Assembly: GCF_030812295.1 (NCBI RefSeq)
Contig: NZ_JAUSSK010000005.1
Coordinates: forward strand, 372,001-436,000
Length of the DNA stretch: 64,000 bases
DNA from: Luteibacter jiangsuensis
Lineage (GTDB): Bacteria > Pseudomonadota > Gammaproteobacteria > Xanthomonadales > Rhodanobacteraceae
Reading direction: 5' to 3'
The translations under genes were made by a program, and so were the position numbers. The notes beneath the pieces were generated by a model that saw only the letters and a program-made list of their open reading frames with translations, searched no databases and was not told the DNA's origin. Shown piece by piece: positions 7,445 to 15,234 of this stretch. The stretch's first letter is position 1. Every line of letters starts with the position of its first letter.

Positions 7445-8254
7445 TTACTGCGGGAGCACTTCGAGCGTCGCCGTATACGCGAGGCGGCGCTGCTTGGCTT
7501 CCTTCACCGAGGTCTTCGTGTCTTCCGTGGACGCATTCACCCAGTACATGCCCGCCGACGGCCAGGCGAAGGAGAACTTGCCATCCTTGTCGGTGGTGGT
7601 GGTCATCTCGTCCTGCGCGTTGCGGTAGCGGGTGGCGCCATTGATAGCGACGACCTTCAGGTTCGCGGCGGGCTTGCCGTCGACGATCAACTGGAAGGTC
7701 GCCTTCTCACCGGCCACGAGATCGTTCGGCTGGGTGACCGGCACCAGTTCCAGCCCCCTGTTCGTGGGCTTGAGCGCACCCTCGCTCGGTGATCCCTGGG
7801 TCACGAAGGTCTCCACGCGCGAGGCGATCTCACTGAGTTGCACGTTCTTCGCGTTTGCCGGTATGGCCGTCCTGACGTCCTCCGGCCTGCCGCGCCAGCG
7901 CTTTTTCTGGCCGTCCACTTCGTAGCTCGCGAACAGTCCCTGGTTGACCAGCGCGAGGCGATAGGTTCCCTTCTGCGGAACGGGGAGGTCGAACGTGCTG
8001 CGGTACTTGCCCGTGGAGGGGTTTTCCGGCTTCACCGTGGAGCCGTCCGGTGCGGTGACCACCAACTGGTCGAGTTGCGCGGGGAAATGGTCCGGGTAAT
8101 ACAGGTCGTTGGAAACCGCGGCGTCGACGGTCACCCAGGCGTCGTCTCCGGAGATCACGGTGGCCGACGGGACCATCCACATCTTGTGCGCCTGCGCGGC
8201 CAGCGGCAGGGCCAGGGCGATGCCAAGCGCGGCGCGAACGAATGCATGCTTCAT
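7445..8254 (-). CDS. Periplasmic DUF4198-family protein
   Basis: This 269-residue protein has a cleavable signal peptide (VRAALGIALALPLAAQA, then HKMWMVPS). The mature N-terminal HKMW resembles DUF4198 proteins, where a His close to the mature terminus is often proposed to bind metal. Two beta-rich, Ig/transthyretin-like regions follow, the second around DLVAGEKATFQLIVDGKPAANLKVV and DGKFSFAWPSAGMYWVNAS. It sits in a minus-strand operon between the DUF2271 gene and apbE, 15 bp after the DUF2271 stop. DUF4198 proteins recur in metal-uptake clusters, so a role in metal or siderophore handling beside the redox proteins is likely; this is inference from context. Confidence 0.8.
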   Translation of the reverse strand: MKHAFVRAALGIALALPLAAQAHKMWMVPSATVISGDDAWVTVDAAVSNDLYYPDHFPAQLDQLVVTAPDGSTVKPENPSTGKYRSTFDLPVPQKGTYRLALVNQGLFASYEVDGQKKRWRGRPEDVRTAIPANAKNVQLSEIASRVETFVTQGSPSEGALKPTNRGLELVPVTQPNDLVAGEKATFQLIVDGKPAANLKVVAINGATRYRNAQDEMTTTTDKDGKFSFAWPSAGMYWVNASTEDTKTSVKEAKQRRLAYTATLEVLPQ

Positions 8255-8269
8255 CGGGTAGCTCCGTTT

Positions 8270-8782
8270 CTAGGGATTGAGGTCGAGGCTGATCTGGCCG
8301 AGTTCTTCCGTGCCGCTGGCCGACAGGTGCACGGGAGCCTTCGCCGGCCAGTCGAAGGGAATCCTTTGTGCTTCACGCCCGCCCACCTCGCGCGCCGCCT
8401 CCACCACGAGGTCGTAGTGGCCCGGCGGAAGCGTGCCCAGCGGCGGCTTGCCATCGCTGAAACGCAGTTGGTGCTGGCCGGCCGGGCGCGTGGCGCCGGA
8501 CACGCCGTCGATCGGCATGGTTTGCTCGCGGCCACTACGTCGCCACCACTGGCGCATGTCTTTCAGCCATTTCGTCCCTTCGCCCCCGGCCTTCTTCACG
8601 TCGTACCAAACGGCGAGATTCGCGGCGACACTGTGGTCATCGCGTTCGATCCACACGGCCACGTAGGGCCGGTGGTATTCGGCCACCTTCAGCGTGGGAA
8701 TCTCCACGGTGAGGTTCATGTCGGCGGCCAGGACCGGCGTGGCAAGCGCAAGACACGAGGCGAACGGCAGGATGCGTCGCAT
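8270..8782 (-). CDS. Periplasmic DUF2271 protein with candidate flavinylation motif
   Basis: This 170-residue protein has a signal peptide (MRRILPFASCLALATPVLAA). The mature part contains TVEIPTLKVAEYHRPYVAVWIE, a Trp-rich segment (KWLKDMRQWWRRSG) and IDGVSGATRPAGQHQLRF. The DGVSGAT portion (Asp92 to Thr98, bases 8489-8509) matches the D-x-x-[S/T]-G-A-[T/S] pattern that ApbE modifies with FMN in NqrC/RnfG-type proteins. With apbE in the same operon, Thr98 is a good candidate for covalent FMN. I chose ATG 8782, 11 bp after the PepSY gene; the open frame extends further but lacks a signal peptide there. Predicted role: a periplasmic flavin electron carrier between the PepSY membrane protein and its acceptor. 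Confidence 0.82.
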   Translation of the reverse strand: MRRILPFASCLALATPVLAADMNLTVEIPTLKVAEYHRPYVAVWIERDDHSVAANLAVWYDVKKAGGEGTKWLKDMRQWWRRSGREQTMPIDGVSGATRPAGQHQLRFSDGKPPLGTLPPGHYDLVVEAAREVGGREAQRIPFDWPAKAPVHLSASGTEELGQISLDLNP

Positions 8783-8793
8783 GGCGGTTTCCG

Positions 8794-9417
8794 TCAGTGG
8801 ATGAAAATAAGCGCGAGGACGACCGGCAACACGAAGCCGAGCGCGACCATCGGCCAGGTCATGCCGCGCTGTCCCGCGTGCATCTTGAGCAAGAGCAGTC
8901 CGGTGAACGCGAAGACGATGCAGGCCAGTGCGAAAACGTCGATGAACCAGCTCCACACCGGTCCCGTGTTGCGGCCCTTGTGCAGGTCGTTGAGGTACGC
9001 GAGCCAGCCGCGGTCGGTCGTTTCGTACTGCACATCGCCCGTTTCGCGGTCGATGCTGACCCAGCCGTCGCCACCGGGCCGCGGCAGTGACACGTAGACC
9101 TCGTCGTCGCTCCAGTCACCCGCGCGACCGTCGACCGGTGCGCCGGTGTTCGCGGCGACAAACGCCACCACGGGGGCCGGCAAGGGCGCGGATTTCGCGC
9201 CCGGGCGGGCCACCTGCTTCAGCAGGGCGTCCGGCAGGGTCGCCGTGTGTCGCTCGACGTGCGGTGAGGCTTCGATCCGCGCCGCGTGGTTCAACGTGAA
9301 TCCGGTGATCGAGAACAGCAGCAATACGACCAGCGAAACCGCGGAACTGATCCAGTGCCACCGGTGCAGGTGCTTCAGCCAGAACGCGCGGCGTTGCCGG
9401 TCGACGGTGTCGCGCAT
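8794..9417 (-). CDS. PepSY-associated membrane protein (small PepSY_TM type)
   Basis: This 207-residue protein opens with a basic amphipathic stretch (RAFWLKHLHRWHWISS), then a membrane segment (AVSLVVLLLFSITGFTLNH), a periplasmic PepSY-like region containing YVSLPRPGGDGWVSIDRETGDVQYE, and GWLAYLNDLHKGRNTG. Two membrane segments close the protein (WFIDVFALACIVFAFTGLLLL and WPMVALGFVLPVVLALIF). Conserved His residues (HLHRWHW, NDLHKG) suggest haem or quinone contacts. It is the first gene of the flavinylation operon. ATG 9417 is preferred over an upstream start at 9486 because a Fur-like box occupies 9469-9488. It probably carries electrons across the membrane for ferric iron or siderophore reduction. 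Confidence 0.82.
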   Translation of the reverse strand: MRDTVDRQRRAFWLKHLHRWHWISSAVSLVVLLLFSITGFTLNHAARIEASPHVERHTATLPDALLKQVARPGAKSAPLPAPVVAFVAANTGAPVDGRAGDWSDDEVYVSLPRPGGDGWVSIDRETGDVQYETTDRGWLAYLNDLHKGRNTGPVWSWFIDVFALACIVFAFTGLLLLKMHAGQRGMTWPMVALGFVLPVVLALIFIH

Positions 9418-9468
9418 GTGCTGGAACGCCCCTGGGTATGGATCTCGAAGGCACCCATGGTAAAACAC

Positions 9469-9488
9469 AATGCGAATCGTTCGCAATT
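9469..9488. promoter_or_regulatory. Fur-box-like palindrome upstream of the PepSY/ApbE operon
   Basis: AATGCGAATCGTTCGCAATT is a near-perfect dyad (core GCGAA-TCG-TTCGC) resembling the Fur/heme-type operators of Pseudomonas and Xanthomonas. It lies about 52 bp upstream of the PepSY start and 100 bp upstream of the divergent response-regulator gene. Confidence 0.65.
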
Positions 9489-9588
9489 AGGCCGATTCAG
9501 CCCAAGGTATGAAGGGCCGGGAAAGCGCGGCGAAAGCCTGCCGCGACAGCATGCGCGCAGCCCTCCCCGGAGCGTATCCTTGACCCTC

Positions 9589-10263
9589 ATGCGCATCCTC
9601 CTAGCCGAAGACGACGCCGCCATCGGCGCGGCCGTACGTGCCTCCCTCGAACAGGGCGGCCATGCCGTCGACCACGTCACCGACGGGTCCAGCGCGGACC
9701 ACGCGCTGCGCGACCACGATTACGACCTGCTCGTGCTCGACCTCGGGCTGCCCCTGCTCGACGGCAGCGACGTGCTGGCTCGTGCGCGCAAACGCGGCGC
9801 GAGCCTGCCGGTGCTGGTGGTGACCGCGCGGGAGGGTTTGAAGGAGCGTGTCCGCGTGCTCGACCTCGGCGCCGACGATTACCTGGTGAAACCGTTCGCA
9901 CTGGCCGAATTCGACGCCCGGGTACGCGCCCTGCTCCGCCGGCGCACCAGCAACGGCACGCCGGAATTCCGTATCGGCCGGTTGCGCCTCGACATTCCCG
10001 GGCATCGGGCATGGATCGGCGAATCCGCGCTCGACCTCACCGCTCGTGAATTCGGTCTCATCGAAGCCCTCGCGGCGCGCGCGGACAAGGTCACCAGCCG
10101 CGCGCAGCTCGTCGAGGCGCTGTGCAACTGGGACGAGGACCTGACCGACAACGGCCTGGACATCGCCTTGCATCGCTTGCGCAAGAAACTGCAGGGGTCT
10201 GGCACCAACGTGCGCACGATCCGCGGCCTCGGCTACCTGCTCGAAGAAACCGCGGATGCCTGA
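9589..10263 (+). CDS. OmpR/PhoB-family response regulator (QseB/PmrA-like)
   Basis: This 224-residue regulator has an N-terminal receiver with the acidic pair in LLAEDDAA, phosphoacceptor Asp51 (LVLDLGLPLLDG), a Thr in VVTAR and Lys in DDYLVKPFAL. A C-terminal winged-helix domain follows (LDLTAREFGLIEALA, LDIALHRLRKKL, VRTIRGLGYLLEE). Start ATG 9589 gives the standard receiver N-terminus. The stop overlaps the sensor-kinase start by 8 bp, so the pair is co-translated. The closest named groups are QseB, PmrA and TctD. The genes just downstream (Arn-like transporters and an aminotransferase) make envelope remodelling a plausible output. Confidence 0.92.
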   Translation: MRILLAEDDAAIGAAVRASLEQGGHAVDHVTDGSSADHALRDHDYDLLVLDLGLPLLDGSDVLARARKRGASLPVLVVTAREGLKERVRVLDLGADDYLVKPFALAEFDARVRALLRRRTSNGTPEFRIGRLRLDIPGHRAWIGESALDLTAREFGLIEALAARADKVTSRAQLVEALCNWDEDLTDNGLDIALHRLRKKLQGSGTNVRTIRGLGYLLEETADA

Positions 10264-11686
10264 ACGCCGCTCCGCGGCGCGTCGCCCCGCGCGTCCCAGC
10301 CTGCGCCGGCGCCTGCTCACCTTCCTGCTCGTCCCCGTGCTCGGCGTGCTGGTGCTCGACGCCGTCATCGGCTATTTCGTGGCGCTGGCGTATTCGAACC
10401 GCGTGCATGACGCCGACCTCTCCGACTCCGCCCTTACCTTGTCGGAAATGATCGGCAGCGATGCCCTGCGCGGGGAATTGACCGCGCAGGCACGCTTCCT
10501 GCTCGAATATGATCCGGACGGGCGCAACTACTATGCCGTGGTCAGCGATCGCCACGGCCGGATGATCGGCAACGCGGAACTGGAGGGGCCCGGTGCCGCC
10601 GTGGTGACCGACGCGGCACCGAAGCTGTACGACACGGCGCTCGGTCATCGCCCCCTGCGCGCGGCGATCATGCGCGTACCGAACCACCAGGACCCGGGTG
10701 ACGTCCTCACGATCACCGTGGCCGAAAACCTGCGCGATCGCCATACCCGGGCACGCGAAATCCTTTTCCTCACTCTGCCGATGCAGGCGCTGCTGATCGT
10801 CGCCGTGTTGTCCCTGGTCTGGTTCGGGGTTCGCCACGGCCTGGGCGTGCTGGAACCGCTCACGGCGCGGCTGGGCAAGCGCGGCCACGACCTGGGCCCC
10901 ATCGGCGAGGAAGACGTCCCCGTGGAGATCCTGCCGCTCACCCGCACCATCGACGACCTCTTCGCCCGCATGCGCAACATGCTCGGCCTGCAAGAGCGTT
11001 TCATCGCCGATGCGGCGCACCAGCTACGCACGCCACTGGCTGGCATCCAGTTGCATGTCGAACGGTTGGAAGCCACGAACGATCCGGTACAGCGCGTGGA
11101 CGCGCTCGGCCACGTGCACCGTCTCGCGGCGCGCGCGGCACGCACGTCGGCACAGTTGCTCGCGCTCACCCGCACGCAGTCGCCCGACCTCCCCGACCAC
11201 GACGGCATGGCCATCGTCGACCTCGCCAGCGTGGTGCCCGAGGCCGTGGCCATGCGTGTGCACCAGGCCCTCACCCTGGGCGTCGACCTCGGCTATGAAG
11301 GTGACGACACCCCCTGCCTCGTTCGCGCCGACGCGCTGCAGGTGCAGGAGGTGATCGACAACCTTGTCGACAACGCCTTCCACTACGCCGGACGCGGCCA
11401 CGCCGTGACGGTGTCCTTGCGCCACGACGAGGGGGAAGTGGTCCTGGCCGTCGAGGACGATGGCCCCGGGGTGGACGATGCCTTTCTCGACCAGCTGGGT
11501 GAACGTTTTTTTCGCGTTCCGGGGGGCGACGAGGACGGTACCGGCCTGGGCCTGGCCATCGTCGAGAGCATCGCCGAGCGGCACGCGGCGCGCGTGGCTT
11601 TCCTCCACGCGGCATCGGGGGGTTTGCGCGTCGAACTGCATTTTCCTGCGGTCGCTTCCGGAAAGCCCGCTGAAACCACCTCCTGA
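10256..11686 (+). CDS. Sensor histidine kinase (QseC/PmrB/TctE-like)
   Basis: This is a 476-residue inner-membrane kinase. A first membrane segment (LLTFLLVPVLGVLVLDAVIGYF) is followed by a periplasmic region of about 130 residues and a second segment (LLIVAVLSLVWFGV), then a HAMP-like stretch, the H-box FIADAAHQLRTPLAGIQ, the N-box EVIDNLVDNAFHYA and ATP-binding glycine motifs (VEDDGPGVDD, GTGLGLAIV). The HQLRTP variant and the short periplasmic domain fit the QseC/TctE subfamily. It overlaps the response-regulator gene by 8 bp and is therefore its cognate kinase. The sensed signal is not evident. Confidence 0.93.
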   Translation: MPERRSAARRPARPSLRRRLLTFLLVPVLGVLVLDAVIGYFVALAYSNRVHDADLSDSALTLSEMIGSDALRGELTAQARFLLEYDPDGRNYYAVVSDRHGRMIGNAELEGPGAAVVTDAAPKLYDTALGHRPLRAAIMRVPNHQDPGDVLTITVAENLRDRHTRAREILFLTLPMQALLIVAVLSLVWFGVRHGLGVLEPLTARLGKRGHDLGPIGEEDVPVEILPLTRTIDDLFARMRNMLGLQERFIADAAHQLRTPLAGIQLHVERLEATNDPVQRVDALGHVHRLAARAARTSAQLLALTRTQSPDLPDHDGMAIVDLASVVPEAVAMRVHQALTLGVDLGYEGDDTPCLVRADALQVQEVIDNLVDNAFHYAGRGHAVTVSLRHDEGEVVLAVEDDGPGVDDAFLDQLGERFFRVPGGDEDGTGLGLAIVESIAERHAARVAFLHAASGGLRVELHFPAVASGKPAETTS

Positions 11687-11724
11687 GACCATTCGCCCAT
11701 CGTAGGCAGGACGCGAGGCGTCGG

Positions 11725-12561
11725 GTGAACCATTCCGCGGAATTCCAGTTCGAAGGCGGACGTGACGGCGTATTGCTGATCCACGGGCTGACCGGTACGC
11801 CTACCGAGATGCGCATGGTCGGCAAGGGCCTCAACCGCGCCGGCTTTACCGTCGTGGGCGTACAGCTGGCAGGCCACTGCGGCAGCGAGGACGACCTGCT
11901 CGCCACCACCTGGGAAGACTGGTACGCGAGTGTCGAAGCCGCCGCCAACGACCTGCGCGGGCGGGTCGACCGCGTGTTCGTGGCCGGATTGTCGATGGGA
12001 GCCCTGCTCGCCCTGCGGCTCGCCGCCGTACGGCCCGGCTGGATCGACGGCGTCGGCGTGTACGGTGCGACCTTCCGTTACGACGGCTGGTCGATCGGCT
12101 GGACGGGGCGGTTGTCGTTCCTGCTACCGATCTTCAAGCGTCTCGGTATCGGCCGCCAGCGCAGCTTCATCGAGCAGCCGCCCTATGGCATCCGCGACGA
12201 GCGCCTGCGCGCCCAGGTGAGCGCGGCGATGTTCGCCGGCGACAGCGAGGCAGCCGGCTTGCCCGGCAATCCATGGCATGCGCTGGCCGAGATGGTGAAG
12301 CTATCGCGCGACGTGCGCCGGCGCCTGCCGGACGTGCTCGCTCCGTGCTTCATCGCCCATGCGGCGGACGACGACGTCGCCAGCGTCGCCAACGCCGACC
12401 TGGTGGCGCGCAGGGTGCGTGGACCGATCGAAATGCTGCTGCTCGCGGACAGCTACCACATGATCACGATCGACCGCGAACGGCGCACACTGATCGAACG
12501 CAGCGCCGACTTCTTCGGACGCATCGCGCGCGACGCGCGCCCCGTGCGCATCGCGGCCTGA
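11725..12561 (+). CDS. Alpha/beta-hydrolase (carboxylesterase-like)
   Basis: This 278-residue hydrolase has the oxyanion segment VLLIHGLTGTPTEM, the nucleophile elbow GLSMGALLAL, an acid in AHAADDDVASV and a His in DSYHMITIDRER. The order and length match monoacylglycerol lipase/carboxylesterase-like proteins. There is no signal peptide, so it is cytoplasmic. Translation starts at a GTG at 11725, 39 bp after the kinase stop. The next gene, a small transporter, begins 2 bp after its stop, which marks it as the first gene of a four-gene unit with two SMR/EamA-like proteins and a DegT-type aminotransferase. The substrate is unknown; a lipid or acylated intermediate fits the neighbours. Confidence 0.85.
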   Translation: MNHSAEFQFEGGRDGVLLIHGLTGTPTEMRMVGKGLNRAGFTVVGVQLAGHCGSEDDLLATTWEDWYASVEAAANDLRGRVDRVFVAGLSMGALLALRLAAVRPGWIDGVGVYGATFRYDGWSIGWTGRLSFLLPIFKRLGIGRQRSFIEQPPYGIRDERLRAQVSAAMFAGDSEAAGLPGNPWHALAEMVKLSRDVRRRLPDVLAPCFIAHAADDDVASVANADLVARRVRGPIEMLLLADSYHMITIDRERRTLIERSADFFGRIARDARPVRIAA

Positions 12562-12563
12562 TC

Positions 12564-12923
12564 GTGCACGGCCTCGTCCTCATCCTGTGGCTGGCCAACG
12601 TGCTGCTCGATACCAGCGGCCAGCTGGCCTTCAAGGCGGCCGCCGGAGACGACCGCGCGGGCGATGGTCTCGCCCGTTGGCGCTATATGTTCGCGCGGCC
12701 CTGGATATGGGCCGGCATCGGTTGCTACGTAGCCGAGTTCGTCGTCTGGATCGCGTTTCTCTCGTTGGTGCCGTTGTCCGAAGGTGTCCTGCTGGGATCG
12801 ATCAACATCGTCGCGATCATGATCGCCGGCCGCTTCCTGTTCAGCGAGCGCCTGAGCCCCCTGCGGGTGACCGGCATTCTGCTGGTAGCGGCCGGTGTCG
12901 CCATCGTCGGAGCGGGCGCATGA
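12564..12923 (+). CDS. Small EamA/SMR-type membrane protein (ArnE/ArnF-like subunit)
   Basis: This 119-residue protein has four predicted membrane helices (LVLILWLANVLLDTSGQLAF; WIWAGIGCYVAEFVVWIAFL; GVLLGSINIVAIMIAGRFLF; VTGILLVAAGVAIVGAG), the size and topology of a single SMR/EamA half-unit. The GTG start at 12564 is 2 bp after the hydrolase stop. It overlaps the following gene, a second four-helix protein, by 4 bp (ATGA). Two such genes in a row resemble the ArnE/ArnF pair, which flips undecaprenyl-phosphate-aminoarabinose, but the sequence alone cannot fix the substrate. A flippase for an amino-sugar or amino-lipid precursor is the working guess. Confidence 0.75.
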   Translation: MHGLVLILWLANVLLDTSGQLAFKAAAGDDRAGDGLARWRYMFARPWIWAGIGCYVAEFVVWIAFLSLVPLSEGVLLGSINIVAIMIAGRFLFSERLSPLRVTGILLVAAGVAIVGAGA

Positions 12924-13318
12924 AACGCTTCTATGCCGTCGGCTTCGCGCTGTTGCTGGCGTTCGACACATTGAACCTGATCTGCTTCAAGCTGGCCGGC
13001 ACGGAGGCATTGCCCGTGGCGATGGATATCGCATGGCTGCTGCGGGTGTTCTCGCATCCGTGGATCTACGGCGCCGTCGTCGGTTACATCGGCGCGTTCG
13101 TGACCTGGATGAGCCTGCTGAAGCACGCGCCGATCGGCCCCGCCTTCGCCGCCTCGCACCTGGAGGTGATCAGCGTGATGCTGCTGTCCTGGTGGATGTT
13201 CTCCGAACCGGTAACGGCCACTCAGATAGCCGGTGCGCTCGCGATCGTCGCGGGCATCGTCTGTCTCGCCTTTGCCGAGAGCAGGGAGGAGACGGCTGCC
13301 GATGCCGTTCCGGCCTGA
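12920..13318 (+). CDS. Second small EamA/SMR-type membrane protein (ArnE/ArnF-like partner)
   Basis: This is a 132-residue, four-helix protein (AVGFALLLAFDTLNLICFKL; HPWIYGAVVGYIGAFVTWMSLL; AASHLEVISVMLLSWWMF; IAGALAIVAGIVCLAFA) with a short hydrophilic C-terminal tail. It begins inside the end of the previous transporter gene and its end overlaps the aminotransferase start by 17 bp, so all three are tightly coupled. It differs in sequence from its partner, as expected for a heterodimeric SMR-type transporter. The SHLEVISVMLLSWWMFSEPVT segment matches the typical fourth-helix region of the EamA/SMR fold. Substrate is unknown. Confidence 0.75.
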   Translation: MKRFYAVGFALLLAFDTLNLICFKLAGTEALPVAMDIAWLLRVFSHPWIYGAVVGYIGAFVTWMSLLKHAPIGPAFAASHLEVISVMLLSWWMFSEPVTATQIAGALAIVAGIVCLAFAESREETAADAVPA

Positions 13319-14513
13319 ACGCGAATCGCCACCGACGGCAGGCATGCCGTTGGGCCTGGCCGACCTGGGCGGCACCGCTCCCGCTCCGCTGACGGCGCTC
13401 GCCGCCGTCTGGCTCGGTGTCGACGACGTGCAGCTCGAATGTTCGGGTACGGCGGCGCTAACGGTGGCATTGACCGCATTGGCCGAAGACGCGCCTTTCC
13501 GGCGCGAGGTGGCGATCCCGGCCTTCACCTGCCCGCTGGTGCCGCTGGCGATACGCCGGGCGGGTCTGGTGCCTCGACTCGTCGATCTCGCGCCTGGCCA
13601 TTTCGACATGGACCCGCAACGCCTCACCGATGCATGCGGGCCGGCCACGCTCGCCGTCGTGCCGACGCACCTCGGCGGCCGCATTGCCGACGTGGCCGCG
13701 GCGAACGCCATCGCGCACCGCGTCGGCGCCGTCACCATCGAGGACGCCGCCCAGGCACTCGGCGCGCGATGCGAAGGCGGCTTTGCAGGCACGCGCGGCG
13801 ATATCGGCTTCTACAGCCTCGCCGCGGGCAAGGGTTTGTCGATCTTCGAAGGCGGCCTGTTGGTGAGCCGCGACGAAACATGGCATCCACGGTTTCGCCG
13901 GGCGGCGAAGCGCATCGCGCGCTGGCAGCCGGGATGGGAACTGCGACGGTCGCTGGAACTGGCGGCATATGCGTTGCTTTATCGACCGCACGGCCTGGGT
14001 TGGGCCTATGGGCGTCCGCTGCGTCGCGCACTGCGCCGCGGTGACCTGCTCGGCGCGGCGGGCGAACATTTCTCCGTCGATTTTCCGTTGCACCCGGTCG
14101 GGCGCTGGCGACGCGCCGTCGGCGCACGGGCGTTCCACCGTCTGCCAGCCTTCATCGAGGCGACATCCCGGCAAGCGCGCTCGCGCCTGCCGCGGTTGGC
14201 CGCCATTCCGGGGCTGCATGCGTTCTCGGACGAAGGTGGCACCTGGCCTTACCTGATGCTGCGCCTGCCCGACCAGGCGACCCGCGATGCCGTGCTCAAG
14301 CGGCTCTGGCCCTCGCGACATGGCGTATCACGCATGTTCGTGCACGCGTTGCCGGACTATCGCTACCTCGACCCGATGCCGGGCGGCGAAGACGTTCCCC
14401 ACGCTCGCGACTTCGCGGCGCGCACGCTGACCATCACCAACAGCCCGTGGCTCGACGACGCGGCATTCGAACATGTATGCGCCGTGATCGAGGCGGTGAT
14501 CGCTTCGCGCTAG
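13302..14513 (+). CDS. DegT/DnrJ/EryC1/StrS-family PLP aminotransferase (ArnB-like)
   Basis: This 403-residue protein has the sugar-aminotransferase fold. CSGTAALTVALTAL binds the PLP phosphate region, VVPTHLGGRIADV and VTIEDAAQALGA hold the PLP-pyridine Asp, and Lys177 in SLAAGKGLSIFEGG is the probable Schiff-base lysine. These enzymes typically transaminate nucleotide-linked ketosugars, as ArnB does. ATG 13302 is used because it gives a compact N-terminus; it lies within the last codons of the preceding transporter gene. It ends the four-gene unit and converges with tsaB. No other Arn pathway gene is nearby, so the product may be a different amino sugar or amino-modified lipid. Confidence 0.83.
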   Translation: MPFRPERESPPTAGMPLGLADLGGTAPAPLTALAAVWLGVDDVQLECSGTAALTVALTALAEDAPFRREVAIPAFTCPLVPLAIRRAGLVPRLVDLAPGHFDMDPQRLTDACGPATLAVVPTHLGGRIADVAAANAIAHRVGAVTIEDAAQALGARCEGGFAGTRGDIGFYSLAAGKGLSIFEGGLLVSRDETWHPRFRRAAKRIARWQPGWELRRSLELAAYALLYRPHGLGWAYGRPLRRALRRGDLLGAAGEHFSVDFPLHPVGRWRRAVGARAFHRLPAFIEATSRQARSRLPRLAAIPGLHAFSDEGGTWPYLMLRLPDQATRDAVLKRLWPSRHGVSRMFVHALPDYRYLDPMPGGEDVPHARDFAARTLTITNSPWLDDAAFEHVCAVIEAVIASR

Positions 14514-14544
14514 GGCATTGCCGCTCCAGCCGCGACAGCGTGTC

Positions 14545-15234
14545 TCAGGCGCGCCCCTGCTCCACCAGGGTAAGCGCCACCTTGTCGCGCAGGTATACGG
14601 GCAGCGCCAGTTCCGGAGCCACCGCTTCACCGTCACGAAAGCACCGCGCCGCCACTTCCGCCACGTGCCTGGCCTGTGGATAGCGCGCGCCATCGGCCGA
14701 ACGGATGGGCGCCCGGATGCGGTCGCGCAGGATCGCCTCGTACGTGGCCCAGCCCGTGCCCACGACGTGCCAAGCCGATGCCTCCGGCAGCATCAGCGTG
14801 GCGGCGGTATCCACACGTTCGCGATCGATCAGGCGGATGCTGCCGTCGTCTTCGCGGCGCCACGCGGCCACGTAGATCTCGCCCATCCGTGCATCGATGA
14901 CGGAAAGAATCGCGGCGTCGTCGTCCGGCGCCTCGAGTGCCAGCGCCTGCAGGGAAGACACCGTGACGACGGGAACATCCAGCGCCATCGCCATGCCCTG
15001 CGCCAGCGACACCCCAAGGCGCACCCCGGTGAACGCGCCTGGCCCACGGCCCACGGCGATGCCCTGGAGCGCTTCGCGCTTCAGCCCGGCCTCGGCGAGC
15101 AATCCGTCAGCCATGGGCAGCACCAGTTCCGCATGGCGGCGGGGGGCGATCTCGCTGCGTTCGATCACTTCGTCGCCATGGACGAGGGCGACCGAACAGG
15201 CTTCCGTTGAGGTTTCGATGGCGAGGAAGTTCAT
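14545..15234 (-). CDS. tsaB: tRNA t6A37 biosynthesis protein TsaB
   Basis: TsaB is the TsaD-binding partner needed for threonylcarbamoyladenosine at tRNA position 37. The 229-residue protein begins MNFLAIETSTEACSVALV, the ASKHA phosphate-1 motif, and contains the diagnostic GRGPGAFTGVRLGVSLAQGMA followed by ILSVIDARMGEIYVA. The ATG at 15234 overlaps the creD stop by 4 bp (ATGA), indicating translational coupling. The open frame continues far upstream, but that part lies antisense in frame to creD and is not coding. The gene converges with the DegT-type aminotransferase, leaving 31 bp without features. Confidence 0.95.
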   Translation of the reverse strand: MNFLAIETSTEACSVALVHGDEVIERSEIAPRRHAELVLPMADGLLAEAGLKREALQGIAVGRGPGAFTGVRLGVSLAQGMAMALDVPVVTVSSLQALALEAPDDDAAILSVIDARMGEIYVAAWRREDDGSIRLIDRERVDTAATLMLPEASAWHVVGTGWATYEAILRDRIRAPIRSADGARYPQARHVAEVAARCFRDGEAVAPELALPVYLRDKVALTLVEQGRA

